A DNA stretch of 64,000 nt from Burkholderia sp. BCC0506 (GTDB lineage: Bacteria > Pseudomonadota > Gammaproteobacteria > Burkholderiales > Burkholderiaceae): NCBI RefSeq assembly GCF_902833145.1, contig NZ_CADFEN010000017.1, positions 31,806-95,805 of the forward strand. The letters run 5' to 3'. The notes under the pieces were generated by a model, which searched no databases, had not been told where the DNA came from, and worked only from the letters and a program-made list of their open reading frames with translations. The position numbers and the translations under genes were made by a program. The first letter of the stretch is position 1; each line of letters starts with the position of its first letter. Positions 42,457 through 51,021 of the stretch are shown here, piece by piece.

Positions 42457-42686
42457 CGCATGTACGCCCGAGGCGACTGGTAATGGTGAGCCGGCCATTG
42501 TATTACGGACGTTTGACGACCATTTGACCGTGCCGGGAAGCTGTGTGCGGCCGCGCGACCGCGTGCGTTTCCCGAAAGCGAAATTCAGTATTGTCCGGCG
42601 CGCGCGAATCCCGGCGGCGCCGGTTGCTACACTTTGCGCTTCGCCGAACGACCGACCGACGGTCGACCAACAAAGGGGCTCGCGCC

Positions 42687-42872
42687 ATGTATCGCAAAGG
42701 CAGTGTGATCGAAATCCAGTTTCCGCCGGAACGCCTCAACGACGCGGCAGGCGATCCGTACTGGATCGACCTGACGCTCGATGAAGCGCGCCGGCTGTAC
42801 GAACAGCTCGCCGCTCGTTTCGCGACCGACGCGCGCGCCAACCAGCCGCTCGACACGTTCTCGATCGACTGA
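42687..42872 (+). CDS. Small conserved-looking protein, 61 residues
   Basis: A 61-residue protein with a good ribosome binding site (AAAGGGG about ten bases before ATG 42687). It is acidic, has no membrane segment, and contains a well-formed hydrophobic/charged pattern (SVIEIQFPPERLNDA, PYWIDLTLDEARRLYEQLAARF) that predicts a beta strand and an amphipathic helix. I do not recognise a family. It lies alone between the DeoR regulator (divergent) and the EamA transporter gene, about 200 bases before the latter. Confidence 0.65.
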   Translation: MYRKGSVIEIQFPPERLNDAAGDPYWIDLTLDEARRLYEQLAARFATDARANQPLDTFSID

Positions 42873-43074
42873 TCGTCGCTGCCGTGCGCCCGTCCGCGCA
42901 ACGCCGTGCGGCAGGCGCGCCTCTCCGCCGCGCCGCGCCGCCGGCGCGCGATGACGACCGGCGCGACCGCGCGCGGCGTGGCATGAGTGCAGGATTCGAC
43001 AAGACGCCAGCCCCGCTTCACCCGATACTGGCCGACTTCCCGATTCTGTCCGGCCGCCTCGCGGCCCGTCACGC

Positions 43075-43944
43075 ATGCTTACCTCGATCGTCGCCGCCGC
43101 TTTCGTCGCGCTCTGGTCCACAGGCTTCATCGTTGCGCGGGCGATCAAGCCCTACGCCGATCCCAACCTGTTCCTGCTCGCGCGCTTCGCCGGCACGGCC
43201 GCGCTGTTCGGCGTGGTGGCGCTCGTCGCGCGCGCGCCGTGGCCGGCCCGCCGCGAATGGCCGCGCCACCTGATCGCCGGCGCGCTGCTGCAAGGCGTCT
43301 ATCTCGGTGCGAGCTACTGGGCCGTCGCGCAAGGATTGAATGCGGGCGTGATGGCGCTGCTCGGCGCGTTGCAGCCGCTCGCCACCGCCGTGCTCGCGGT
43401 CCCGCTGTTCGACGAACGCCTGCCCGCGCGCGGCTGGCTCGGGATGGCGCTCGGGCTGGCCGGCGTCGCGCTCGTGCTCGCGCCGAAAGTCACGGGCGGC
43501 GTCGCGCCGCCGCCGGGCGCGGCGCCCGCGTGGCTCGTCGTCACCGTGTCGGTCCTGGCGGTCGGGTCGATCACCGCCGGCTCGCTGTACCAGAAAGGCA
43601 AGCTCGCGCAGAGCGACCTGCGCACGGCGGTCGCCGTGCAGAACTTCGGCGCGGCGATCGTCGCGGCCGTGTTCGTCGCGCTGCTCCATGAAACCCGCTG
43701 GATCGGCGCGCCGGCGCTGTGGGTGTCGCTCGTGTGGGGCGTCGTGTTCCTGTCCGGCGGCGCGGTCACGATGCTGATGTGGATGCTGCGGCGCGGCAAC
43801 GCGGCGCGCGCGACGTCGCTGCTGTTCCTCGCGCCGCCGCTGGCGGCGCTCCAGGGTTACGGGCTGTTCGGAGAAACGCTCGCGCCGATCCAGCTCGCCG
43901 GTTTCGCGCTCGCGCTGGTGGGCGTCGTGCTCGCACGGCGCTGA
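43075..43944 (+). CDS. EamA/DMT-family transporter
   Basis: A 289-residue inner membrane protein with ten hydrophobic segments arranged as two EamA repeats, the drug/metabolite transporter plan. The first repeat starts LTSIVAAAFVALWSTGFIVARAIKPYADP and ends near GVALVLAPK, the second starts near VSVLAVGSITAGSLYQK and ends GFALALVGVVLARR. The LWSTGFIVARA start is common in RhaT/YdcZ-like exporters of this superfamily. Substrate unknown; family members export amino acids or other metabolites. Confidence 0.87.
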   Translation: MLTSIVAAAFVALWSTGFIVARAIKPYADPNLFLLARFAGTAALFGVVALVARAPWPARREWPRHLIAGALLQGVYLGASYWAVAQGLNAGVMALLGALQPLATAVLAVPLFDERLPARGWLGMALGLAGVALVLAPKVTGGVAPPPGAAPAWLVVTVSVLAVGSITAGSLYQKGKLAQSDLRTAVAVQNFGAAIVAAVFVALLHETRWIGAPALWVSLVWGVVFLSGGAVTMLMWMLRRGNAARATSLLFLAPPLAALQGYGLFGETLAPIQLAGFALALVGVVLARR

Positions 43945-44131
43945 CGCCGCCCCTCGGGCGGCCGCCCCCCTTTCGCGCGGCATCCTGCCCGCCCGGCGCA
44001 CCGTGCACCACGGCGATGCGCCGCGTCTCGCCGATGCAACGCGACATCGCCGGAAACGCAGGTCCGGCGCGGCGACGCGTCGCGATTGCGCTTATGATGA
44101 GCGCCTTGCAATTCGTTCCGGATCTTCCCTC

Positions 44132-44980
44132 ATGACCTCCGCCGATTACGCCAGCCGCCAACGCGCGATCATTGCCGAACTGAACGTCGCCCCGCACTTC
44201 GACGCCGAAGCCGAAATCGCCCGCCGCGTCGACTTCCTCGCGCAGTACCTTCGTTCGACCGGACTGCGAACCTACGTGCTCGGCATCAGCGGCGGCGTCG
44301 ATTCGTCGACGGCCGGCCGGCTCGCGCAACTGTCGGTCGAGCGCCTGCGCGCCGACGGCTACGATGCGCGCTTCATCGCGATGCGCTTGCCGAACGGCGT
44401 GCAGAACGACGAAGAGGATGCGCAGCGCGCGCTGGCGTTCGTACGCGCGGACGAGGTATTGACGGTCGACGTGAAGCCGGCCGCCGACGCGATGCTCCGT
44501 TCGCTGGTCGCATCCGGCCACGCGTTCGACAACCCGGCGCAGCAGGATTTCGTGCACGGCAACATCAAGGCGCGCGAGCGCATGATCGCGCAGTACGCGG
44601 TGGCCGGCGCGCGGCGCGGCATCGTGATCGGCACCGATCACGCGGCCGAGTCGCTGATGGGCTTCTTCACGAAGTTCGGCGACGGCGGCGCGGACATCCT
44701 GCCGCTCGCGGGGCTGAGCAAGCGCCGCGTGCGCGGAGTGGCCCGCGCGCTCGGCGGCGACGAGCTGATCGTGATGAAGGTGCCCACGGCCGACCTCGAG
44801 GAACTGCGCCCGCTGCGCCCCGACGAGCACGCGTACGGCGTGACCTACGACGAGATCGACGATTTCCTCGAAGGCAAGCCGGTCGCCGACCGCGTCTACG
44901 AAACGGTGCTGCGCTTCTACGACGGCTCGCGCCACAAGCGCGCCCTGCCGTACACGATGTTCGACTGGCCGGCCGCCTGA
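44132..44980 (+). CDS. nadE: NH3-dependent NAD+ synthetase
   Basis: A 282-residue enzyme making NAD+ from deamido-NAD+, ATP and ammonia, the last step of NAD synthesis. The ATP pyrophosphatase loop is GISGGVDSSTAGRLAQ, followed by family blocks NGVQNDEEDAQRAL, FVHGNIKARERMIAQY, GTDHAAESLMGFFTKFGDGG and PLAGLSKRRVR, and the C-terminal KRALPYTMFD. No N-terminal nitrilase domain is present, so it uses free ammonia, as does E. coli NadE, whose length it matches. ATG 44132 is the family start; the open frame upstream to 44003 is not conserved-looking. Confidence 0.95.
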   Translation: MTSADYASRQRAIIAELNVAPHFDAEAEIARRVDFLAQYLRSTGLRTYVLGISGGVDSSTAGRLAQLSVERLRADGYDARFIAMRLPNGVQNDEEDAQRALAFVRADEVLTVDVKPAADAMLRSLVASGHAFDNPAQQDFVHGNIKARERMIAQYAVAGARRGIVIGTDHAAESLMGFFTKFGDGGADILPLAGLSKRRVRGVARALGGDELIVMKVPTADLEELRPLRPDEHAYGVTYDEIDDFLEGKPVADRVYETVLRFYDGSRHKRALPYTMFDWPAA

Positions 44981-45058
44981 GCCGGCCGCCTTCCCCCGGC
45001 CGACGACCCGCCGCGCGCACCGTCACGGCTGCGCGCGGCCGGCCGGCGACGGGCCACG

Positions 45059-46735
45059 CTACGCGTGTCCGCCCGTCTTCTTCGCCTGCAGCGCACGAAT
45101 GCGCATCCGCGCGCCCGTATCGCTGACCGTCGCGTCGTACATCGCCGCGAGATCGCGCTTGAGCGCGGTGCGCGAGCCGCCGTCGAGATACACCATGTGC
45201 CCCGACGGATAGAACCGCGCGGACAGGTTCTGCCGCACCTTCTGGTCCTCCAGCGGCATTTGCTGCAGATCGATCACGGTCTGGTAGAACGGCGTGACGA
45301 AATCGTAGAAGCCGTTCGCCGAGAGCACCTTCAGGTCGACGTTCAGCGCCATCACCGCGGCGAGGTCGCCGGCCGTGTAGAGGATCACGTTCCCTTGCGC
45401 ATCGATGCCCTGCTGCGCGCCGGTCGGGTCGATGTGGCTGAAATCCCAGTTCCGGAAGGCCTGGTCGTTCAGGTCCGTGAACGCGGAGTTCGACGTGAAC
45501 TTCAACTGCTCGTTCAGGTAGCTGTTCCACATCGCCGTATAGACGCCCGTCACGGCCGTCATCGTCGGATCGTTGCCGCCCGAATTCGGATCGATCTTGC
45601 CGGCGATGCCCGACGAGATCCCGGTCACGCGCCCGTCGTACGAACCGAGCGCGAGCCCCTGCGCATGCAGCAGCGTCGTCAGGAACAGCGAGTTGCCGCG
45701 CGCGTCGTAGCCTGCGATGTCGAGCCCCCACGATTGCAGCGTCGCCGTATCGATGCCCGTGTATTCCGACAGTTTCTGCACGGTGGCCGGGTTCGCATGC
45801 GGCACCGCGCGCAGCGCGCTCAGGTAGTCGGTGCGCGCGAACTGCGCGACTTCCTCGACGAACGCGCCGAGATCGGTCGGCGCCGGCTTGACGCCGAGCT
45901 TCTTGTGATACCACGCGTCGGCCGCGGTGGTCGGCAGCGCACCGACCGGGTTGCCGGCCTGGCGGTAATCGAGGATCGACGATTGCAGCGTGACGCCGTT
46001 CAGGTCGACGCCGTCCTCGTGCAGCTTGTACGCGAGCACGCAGCTGCGCGCGGTGCCGTACGATTCGCCGAACAGGTATTTCGGCGAATTCCAGCGGTTG
46101 TTCTTCGTCAGGTAGCGCTTGATGAACTGCTTCAGCGAATTCGCGTCCTGGTCGACGCCCCAGAAGTCGCGGTTCTTGTTCGGCGCGACGGCCGCCGAAT
46201 AGCCGGTGCCGACCGGGTTGATGAACACCAGGTCGCTGTGGTCGATCATGCTGTCCGGGTTGTCTTCGATCTGGTACGGCGCGGGCGGCGTGAACCCCGG
46301 CATCGACGTCTTGATGCGCTTGGGCGCGAACGAGCCGAGCAGCACGAACACCGACGACGAACCGGGCCCGCCGTTATAGAAGAACGTCACGGGCCGCGTT
46401 TCCTCCTTCGCGCCGTCGGCCGTGAACGCGACGTAGAAAATCTTCGCGGCCGGCTGCGAACTGCTCGGATCGACCGTCACGAGGTGGCCGACCGTCGCCG
46501 TGTAGGCGATGCGCTTCCCGTCGATCAGGATCGTATGGTGCGTGATCGCGGCCGCTTCGGTCGTGTCGGTCACCGAGTCGTCGGGGCCGTTGCCGTACGC
46601 GACCGGATCGAAGAACGGTTGGTCGCGGCCGTGGCTCAGCGCGACCGGGTTGATGGTCGGCGGCACGCCATGCGAATTGTGGTCGCCGTGATGCAGCGGA
46701 TACACGCCGCCGGAAGATGCGGAATCGATGCCCAT
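45059..46735 (-). CDS. S10 serine carboxypeptidase-like peptidase
   Basis: A 558-residue alpha/beta-hydrolase of peptidase family S10. The N-terminal part has FFYNGGPGSSSVF, the family oxyanion block; the nucleophile Ser is in LFGESYGTARS; the catalytic Asp region is ANGFYDFVTPF; and the catalytic His is in YPSGHMVYLD. Members remove C-terminal amino acids, often at acid pH. No signal peptide is visible at ATG 46735, which has a strong Shine-Dalgarno (CAGGAG). It lies 73 bases downstream of the sedolisin gene on the same strand, so the two acid peptidases probably form an operon. The absence of an export signal on both is unusual. Confidence 0.9.
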   Translation of the reverse strand: MGIDSASSGGVYPLHHGDHNSHGVPPTINPVALSHGRDQPFFDPVAYGNGPDDSVTDTTEAAAITHHTILIDGKRIAYTATVGHLVTVDPSSSQPAAKIFYVAFTADGAKEETRPVTFFYNGGPGSSSVFVLLGSFAPKRIKTSMPGFTPPAPYQIEDNPDSMIDHSDLVFINPVGTGYSAAVAPNKNRDFWGVDQDANSLKQFIKRYLTKNNRWNSPKYLFGESYGTARSCVLAYKLHEDGVDLNGVTLQSSILDYRQAGNPVGALPTTAADAWYHKKLGVKPAPTDLGAFVEEVAQFARTDYLSALRAVPHANPATVQKLSEYTGIDTATLQSWGLDIAGYDARGNSLFLTTLLHAQGLALGSYDGRVTGISSGIAGKIDPNSGGNDPTMTAVTGVYTAMWNSYLNEQLKFTSNSAFTDLNDQAFRNWDFSHIDPTGAQQGIDAQGNVILYTAGDLAAVMALNVDLKVLSANGFYDFVTPFYQTVIDLQQMPLEDQKVRQNLSARFYPSGHMVYLDGGSRTALKRDLAAMYDATVSDTGARMRIRALQAKKTGGHA

Positions 46736-46808
46736 CGTGCTGCTCCTGGAGGTGAAAAAAGACGCGGGCAGGCCACCCGCGTCGAACGGAAAGACGTGCG
46801 CCGGCGCG

Positions 46809-48398
46809 TCAGCTCGACGGCTGGCGCGCGAGGATCGTGGCGAGCTGCGCGCCGTTCGGGCTGCCGAGGCCCGTGCATGCGTCCCAGCCGGACGCGGCCG
46901 CATACGTGCCGTTCGATCCTTTCGTGATGTCGCGCAGCGCGGCGGGATGCTTGTACAGCACCGGGTTGATCCAGCCGGCCGACGCGCCGGCCGCCGCATT
47001 GATCCGCGCGATCAGCGCGGCCCACAGCGGCGCGACCGCGCTCGTGCCGCCCATCACCGCGGGCGTGCCGGCCACCGACACTTCATAGCCCGTCTGCGGC
47101 GACGCATCGCCGGCCACGTCGGGCACGCCGCGCTTGGCGAGCGGCGTGGTCGTGCCGTCGGCAAGGGCGACCTTCAGTCCCTGCTGCCACGCCGGCAGGT
47201 CGAACAGCGAACTGACGCCGCCACCGCCCGCACCGCCGCCCGACGCGTCGTCGTTCCACGTGACCTCGCTACGGATGCCCTGCCCGGGCAGCGCATCGAG
47301 TTGCGTGCCGCCGCAGCCGAGCACGTACGGGCTGGACGCGGGAAAGTCGACGTGATCGGCGCCATCCTGCAGCCCGTCGCCCGAGCCGCTATCGCCCGAC
47401 GCCGCGCATACGGTGATGCCCTGCGCGGCGGCGGCCTGCAGCACGCGGTTGAACGCCTGCGCCGACTGCGCCTGCCAGATCGCTTCCGGGCCGCCCCAGC
47501 TGATCGAGATCACGGAAGGCCGGTTGGTCTTGTCGGTGACGGCCGCGTTGACGGCCTGGATGAAGCCCGCGTCGCTGTTCGGCGCGAAGTAGACGGCGAT
47601 CTTCGCCGCCGGTGCGATCGCACCGGCGATTTCGATGTCCAGCGCGACTTCGCCGTCCGGGCCGTTCGGCTCGCCGGTCGGCGCATTGCGGCCCGTGCCG
47701 ACGTTCACGTCGACGAGCGTCGGCGGCGTCGTGATCCCGAGCCCGCGGAAATATTGCTGGATGTCGGCCGCCCGATAGCCGCCGCCGAGCTCGATGATCG
47801 CGATGCATTGCCCCGCGCCGTCGCCGGCCGGAAAGTCGTACAGCGATGCAAGCTGGATCGGCGTGAACGTGACGGCCGCCGCGCCGCGCGCAGGCTTGAA
47901 CGGCGGCCGGAAACGAAAGTGCGGCCGCGCCTGCGGGCGGCTGTCGAGGCCGAGCACGGCGGTCACCGCATCGCCGAGTTCGTCGGGCAGCGCGATCGGG
48001 CCGGAGCGGCCGCGATACTGGCCGATCGCACGATGTTCGAAACGCTCGAGCTTCACGCTGAACGCGGCTTCGAACTGCGCGATCGTGCCGGACAGCACGA
48101 CGACGCTCTCGACCGGATCGACGCGATCGACCGTCAGTTGATGACGACGCGCGAAGTCCTCGGTCTTGCGGATATCGTCGGGATTGGCGGAAAAACGCTG
48201 CGCGAAGGCGTCGCGCGACACCGGTTTTGCGCGGGCGTCGCCGGTCGCGAGCTGGTGGACCAATGCATCGAGTTGCCCTTCTTCCTGCCGCCGCAACATG
48301 ATCGTGACGTGGATGCGTTCTGCCGGATCGCACTGGCCGAGGCACTTGGACTCGGCGACGATGCGGGGTTCACGGTCGGCTTGAAGATGCCTTGCCAT
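46809..48398 (-). CDS. Sedolisin/kumamolisin-type serine-carboxyl peptidase (S53)
   Basis: A 529-residue S53 peptidase with its propeptide. The pro-domain (about 27-145) is followed by the catalytic domain with the tetrad Glu250 and Asp254 (GEVALDIE), the oxyanion Asp336 (ASGDSGSGDG) and Ser453 (GGTSAVAP). Spacings match kumamolisin-type enzymes. A C-terminal Asp/Gly-rich segment (ALRDITKGSNG, WDACTGLGSP) would bind Ca2+. These enzymes are acid endopeptidases activated by autocleavage of the propeptide and usually work outside the cell; no signal peptide is visible here. ATG 48398 has AAGGAGG ten bases upstream. The S10 peptidase gene follows. Confidence 0.93.
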   Translation of the reverse strand: MARHLQADREPRIVAESKCLGQCDPAERIHVTIMLRRQEEGQLDALVHQLATGDARAKPVSRDAFAQRFSANPDDIRKTEDFARRHQLTVDRVDPVESVVVLSGTIAQFEAAFSVKLERFEHRAIGQYRGRSGPIALPDELGDAVTAVLGLDSRPQARPHFRFRPPFKPARGAAAVTFTPIQLASLYDFPAGDGAGQCIAIIELGGGYRAADIQQYFRGLGITTPPTLVDVNVGTGRNAPTGEPNGPDGEVALDIEIAGAIAPAAKIAVYFAPNSDAGFIQAVNAAVTDKTNRPSVISISWGGPEAIWQAQSAQAFNRVLQAAAAQGITVCAASGDSGSGDGLQDGADHVDFPASSPYVLGCGGTQLDALPGQGIRSEVTWNDDASGGGAGGGGVSSLFDLPAWQQGLKVALADGTTTPLAKRGVPDVAGDASPQTGYEVSVAGTPAVMGGTSAVAPLWAALIARINAAAGASAGWINPVLYKHPAALRDITKGSNGTYAAASGWDACTGLGSPNGAQLATILARQPSS

Positions 48399-48683
48399 GT
48401 TCAGACCCTCCTTGGTACCGCGTTGCACGGAACAGCCAGGAAATCGGACATAGCCTGCGGAAGACGGTTCCGTTCGGTCAGTCGGTCGCGACGGCGTTTG
48501 CAACGGCGCGTTCGCGATCGCGCGAAATCAAGGGAAGTTTAGAACAGTCAGACGATTTGCGCGCACGCCCTTCTGCAGCAAGCGTGCGCGCGAAGGCCGG
48601 CATCGCGCTCGGCCCGTATCGATTCCTGCATGGCTCGCCCGCGCAACCGATCGACCCGCGCAACGGCCCTGCGGCGGCGACGC

Positions 48684-49304
48684 TCAGTCCATCGACAACC
48701 GCAGCGCGAAACCGATCAGCGCCGCGGAAAAGGTCCAGCGCTGCACCGTCTGCGCGAGCGGATGCGCGCGCATCCACGCCGCGATGCGCGACGCGCCGAA
48801 CACGCACGCGAGGTCGAAGCACACGCCGGCCGCGACGAGCAGCGCGCCGAGCTCGAACATCTGCCACACGACCGGCCCGGCCTCGGGCCGCACGAACTGC
48901 GGCAGCAGCACCGAGCAGAACAGCAGCGCCTTCGGGTTCAGCAGGTTGGTCAGCAGCCCCTTCACGAACGACTGCCGCAGCTCGCCCGCCGCCGCGTCGC
49001 CGTCGCCGAGCGCGAACACCGGCGAGCGGAACACCTGGATCGCGACATACGCGAGATAGAGCGCGCCGCCGTAGCGGATCACCTCGTACAGCCAGGGCGC
49101 GCTGCGGATCAGCGCCGCGACGCCGCACGCCGACAGCGTCACGTGCGCGGTGCGCGAAAGCGACAGGCCGGCCGCCGCCGCCATGCCCGGCCGCACGCCG
49201 CGGCCGATGCTGGTCTGCAGCACGAGCGCCATGTCGGGGCCCGGCACCGCATAGATGGCCGCCAGCGCGGCAAGGTAAATCAACAGCAAATGCGTGGAAA
49301 TCAT
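48684..49304 (-). CDS. LysE-family amino acid exporter
   Basis: A 206-residue exporter of the LysE/RhtB family with about six membrane segments. The start MISTHLLLIYLAALAAIYAVPGPD has the conserved PGPD, and LLTNLLNPKALLFCSVLLPQF is the conserved middle block. It is divergent from an Lrp/AsnC-type regulator with a palindrome between them, the arrangement seen for regulated amino acid exporters such as those controlled by LysG- or Lrp-like proteins. The amino acid exported is unknown. It is distinct from the LysE-like gene at 8539. Confidence 0.88.
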   Translation of the reverse strand: MISTHLLLIYLAALAAIYAVPGPDMALVLQTSIGRGVRPGMAAAAGLSLSRTAHVTLSACGVAALIRSAPWLYEVIRYGGALYLAYVAIQVFRSPVFALGDGDAAAGELRQSFVKGLLTNLLNPKALLFCSVLLPQFVRPEAGPVVWQMFELGALLVAAGVCFDLACVFGASRIAAWMRAHPLAQTVQRWTFSAALIGFALRLSMD

Positions 49305-49376
49305 GGTCTGCCCCCGTCCTTCAATGACGATATGTTGCCGCTGAAGGAGGAGGGATTATTGGCCATCTTTGGCTCA

Positions 49377-49401
49377 GGATTCGCCATCCGTAGCGGAATC
49401 C
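49377..49401. promoter_or_regulatory. Inverted repeat between LysE and Lrp genes
   Basis: GGATTCGCC and GCGGAATCC form a near-perfect inverted repeat (GGATTC/GAATCC arms exact). A further GGATTCCGCC lies at 49427-49436, immediately before the Lrp-type gene. Repeated sites like this suit the multimeric binding of Lrp-family regulators and could control both divergent genes. Confidence 0.55.
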
Positions 49402-49438
49402 GCCACAATCGTGAAATCCGAACAAGGATTCCGCCAAC

Positions 49439-49903
49439 ATGATCGACCTCGACAAAACCGACCGCGCGATCCTCGCCGCGGTGCAGCGCGACGGCCGCCT
49501 GCCGATCGCGCGACTCGCCGAATCCGTCGGGCTGTCCGAGACGCCTTGCGCGCGGCGCCTGAAACGCCTCGAAAACGACGGCTACATCGAGCGCTATCGC
49601 GCGCAGCTGTCGCGTCAGGCGCTTGGCTTCGGCGTGGTCGCGTTCGTGCTCGTGCGGTTCGCGACGCACGACCGCAAGGTCGCCGACCGGTTCGAACGGG
49701 AAGTGCTCGGCATCGAGCGGATCCTGGCCTGCCACAACGTCGCGGGCACGGCCGACTACCTGCTGCAGGTGGTCGCGCGCGACCTCGACGACTACGGCAC
49801 GTTCCTGCGCGATTCGCTGCGGATGCTGCCCGGCGTGACGTCGATCGAATCGGCGCTGTCGCTGCGCGAGGTGAAGCACGACGCGGGGCTGCCGGTGCCG
49901 TGA
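49439..49903 (+). CDS. Lrp/AsnC-family transcriptional regulator
   Basis: A 154-residue regulator with the AsnC-type HTH (DLDKTDRAILAAVQRDGRLP, RLAESVGLSETPCARRLKRL, GYIERYRAQL) and the RAM ligand-binding domain (ACHNVAGTADYLLQVVARDL, MLPGVTSIESALSLREVK). The TPCARRLK recognition segment is typical of regulators of amino acid transport genes such as BkdR or DecR relatives. It is divergent from the LysE-family exporter and presumably induces it when an amino acid accumulates. Repeats in the 130-base intergenic region are candidate binding sites. Confidence 0.9.
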   Translation: MIDLDKTDRAILAAVQRDGRLPIARLAESVGLSETPCARRLKRLENDGYIERYRAQLSRQALGFGVVAFVLVRFATHDRKVADRFEREVLGIERILACHNVAGTADYLLQVVARDLDDYGTFLRDSLRMLPGVTSIESALSLREVKHDAGLPVP

Positions 49904-49970
49904 TGCGTGCCGGGCCGGCGAGCCGGCCGGACGCAACGCGCGTTCATTCACATGGCCGGCCGCGCCGGCG

Positions 49971-50888
49971 TCACGCCACGTCCGGCGCCTGGTGCGCGCG
50001 CTCGAGATCCTCGAGAAACGCCTCCACGAGCGGATTCCCGCGCCCGTTGCGCGCGACGACCATGTGGAACGTCACGTCGTAGCGCAGCCGCTCCGGGTTG
50101 AGCGGCGCGAGCAGCCCCTGCGCGACGTACGGCGCCGCGAAGTGCTGCGGCAGGTAGCCGAGATGGTGGCCGGACAGGATCAGCAGCGCGACGGCCTCCA
50201 TGTTGTCGGCGGTCGCGGTCACGCGGTCGGGCGTCGTCGACAACTGCGCCTCGGGCAGCGGATACGAACGCCACGCCCATTCGAAGCCCGCGACGTCGGC
50301 CGGCGTCAGCGTGCCCGCGCCGTCGAACAGCGGATGGCCGCGGCCGCAATACGCGACCTGGCGCTCGATGAACAGCGGCGTGTAGTGCAGCGACGGCACG
50401 CGGTGCCAGAAATAGCCGACCGCGATCTGGATCTCGTCGCTCAGCAGCTTCTCCTCGAGATCGCCGGGCGCGCGCACCGAAATCGAGAAGCGCACGGCCT
50501 CGTCGCGGGTGCGGAACGCGGCGATCGCCTCGGCGATCCGCGCGTTCTGGCTCACCGGCGTATGGCCGATCAGGCCGATGTTCAGCGTGCCGACCAGTTG
50601 GCGATCCATGTGCCGCGCGGCCATCCCGAATTCGTCGAGCGCCGCGAGCAGCTTGCGGCTCATCGCATGGAACCGTTCGCCCTTCGGAGTGAGCCGGAAG
50701 CCGCTGCGACCGCGTTCGCAGAGCCGGTAGCCGAGCCGCGTCTCGAGCGACGACAGTTGCGCGCTGATCGTCGACTGGCCGACGTTCAGCACCGACTGCG
50801 CGGCCGACACGCCGCCTGCGTCCGTGACCGCGAGAAAGACGCGGATCAACCGCAGATCGAGGGTCGACAGATTCCCCAGCACGTTCAT
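49971..50888 (-). CDS. LysR-type regulator (GbuR-like position)
   Basis: A 305-residue LysR regulator. The winged helix is STLDLRLIRVFLAVTDAGGVSAAQ, LNVGQSTISAQLSSLETRLGY (quoted in parts) and RSGFRLTPKGERF. The effector domain follows. It is divergent from the ureohydrolase gene, and a perfect palindrome (50899-50918) lies just upstream of its start. In Pseudomonas the guanidinobutyrase gene gbuA is controlled by a LysR-type GbuR; by position this gene is its likely counterpart, but orthology is not shown. Confidence 0.88.
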   Translation of the reverse strand: MNVLGNLSTLDLRLIRVFLAVTDAGGVSAAQSVLNVGQSTISAQLSSLETRLGYRLCERGRSGFRLTPKGERFHAMSRKLLAALDEFGMAARHMDRQLVGTLNIGLIGHTPVSQNARIAEAIAAFRTRDEAVRFSISVRAPGDLEEKLLSDEIQIAVGYFWHRVPSLHYTPLFIERQVAYCGRGHPLFDGAGTLTPADVAGFEWAWRSYPLPEAQLSTTPDRVTATADNMEAVALLILSGHHLGYLPQHFAAPYVAQGLLAPLNPERLRYDVTFHMVVARNGRGNPLVEAFLEDLERAHQAPDVA

Positions 50889-50898
50889 CCCCTTCCAT

Positions 50899-50918
50899 AC
50901 ATCGATGAAAATCGATGT
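50899..50918. promoter_or_regulatory. Perfect palindrome in LysR/ureohydrolase intergenic region
   Basis: ACATCGAT and ATCGATGT are perfect inverted arms around GAAA. The site begins eleven bases upstream of the LysR start and about 100 bases upstream of the ureohydrolase gene. A related half (TACGTCGATAT) follows at once. This is a good candidate LysR operator for autorepression and activation of the divergent operon. Confidence 0.6.
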
Positions 50919-51021
50919 TTACGTCGATATCTTCGCATTCTTCTTTCCCGGCGGAGCGCGTAAAACTGTGCGCCAGGCCGCGTCGCATGATACGGCAACC
51001 CCACACCGGAAGAGACACCTC

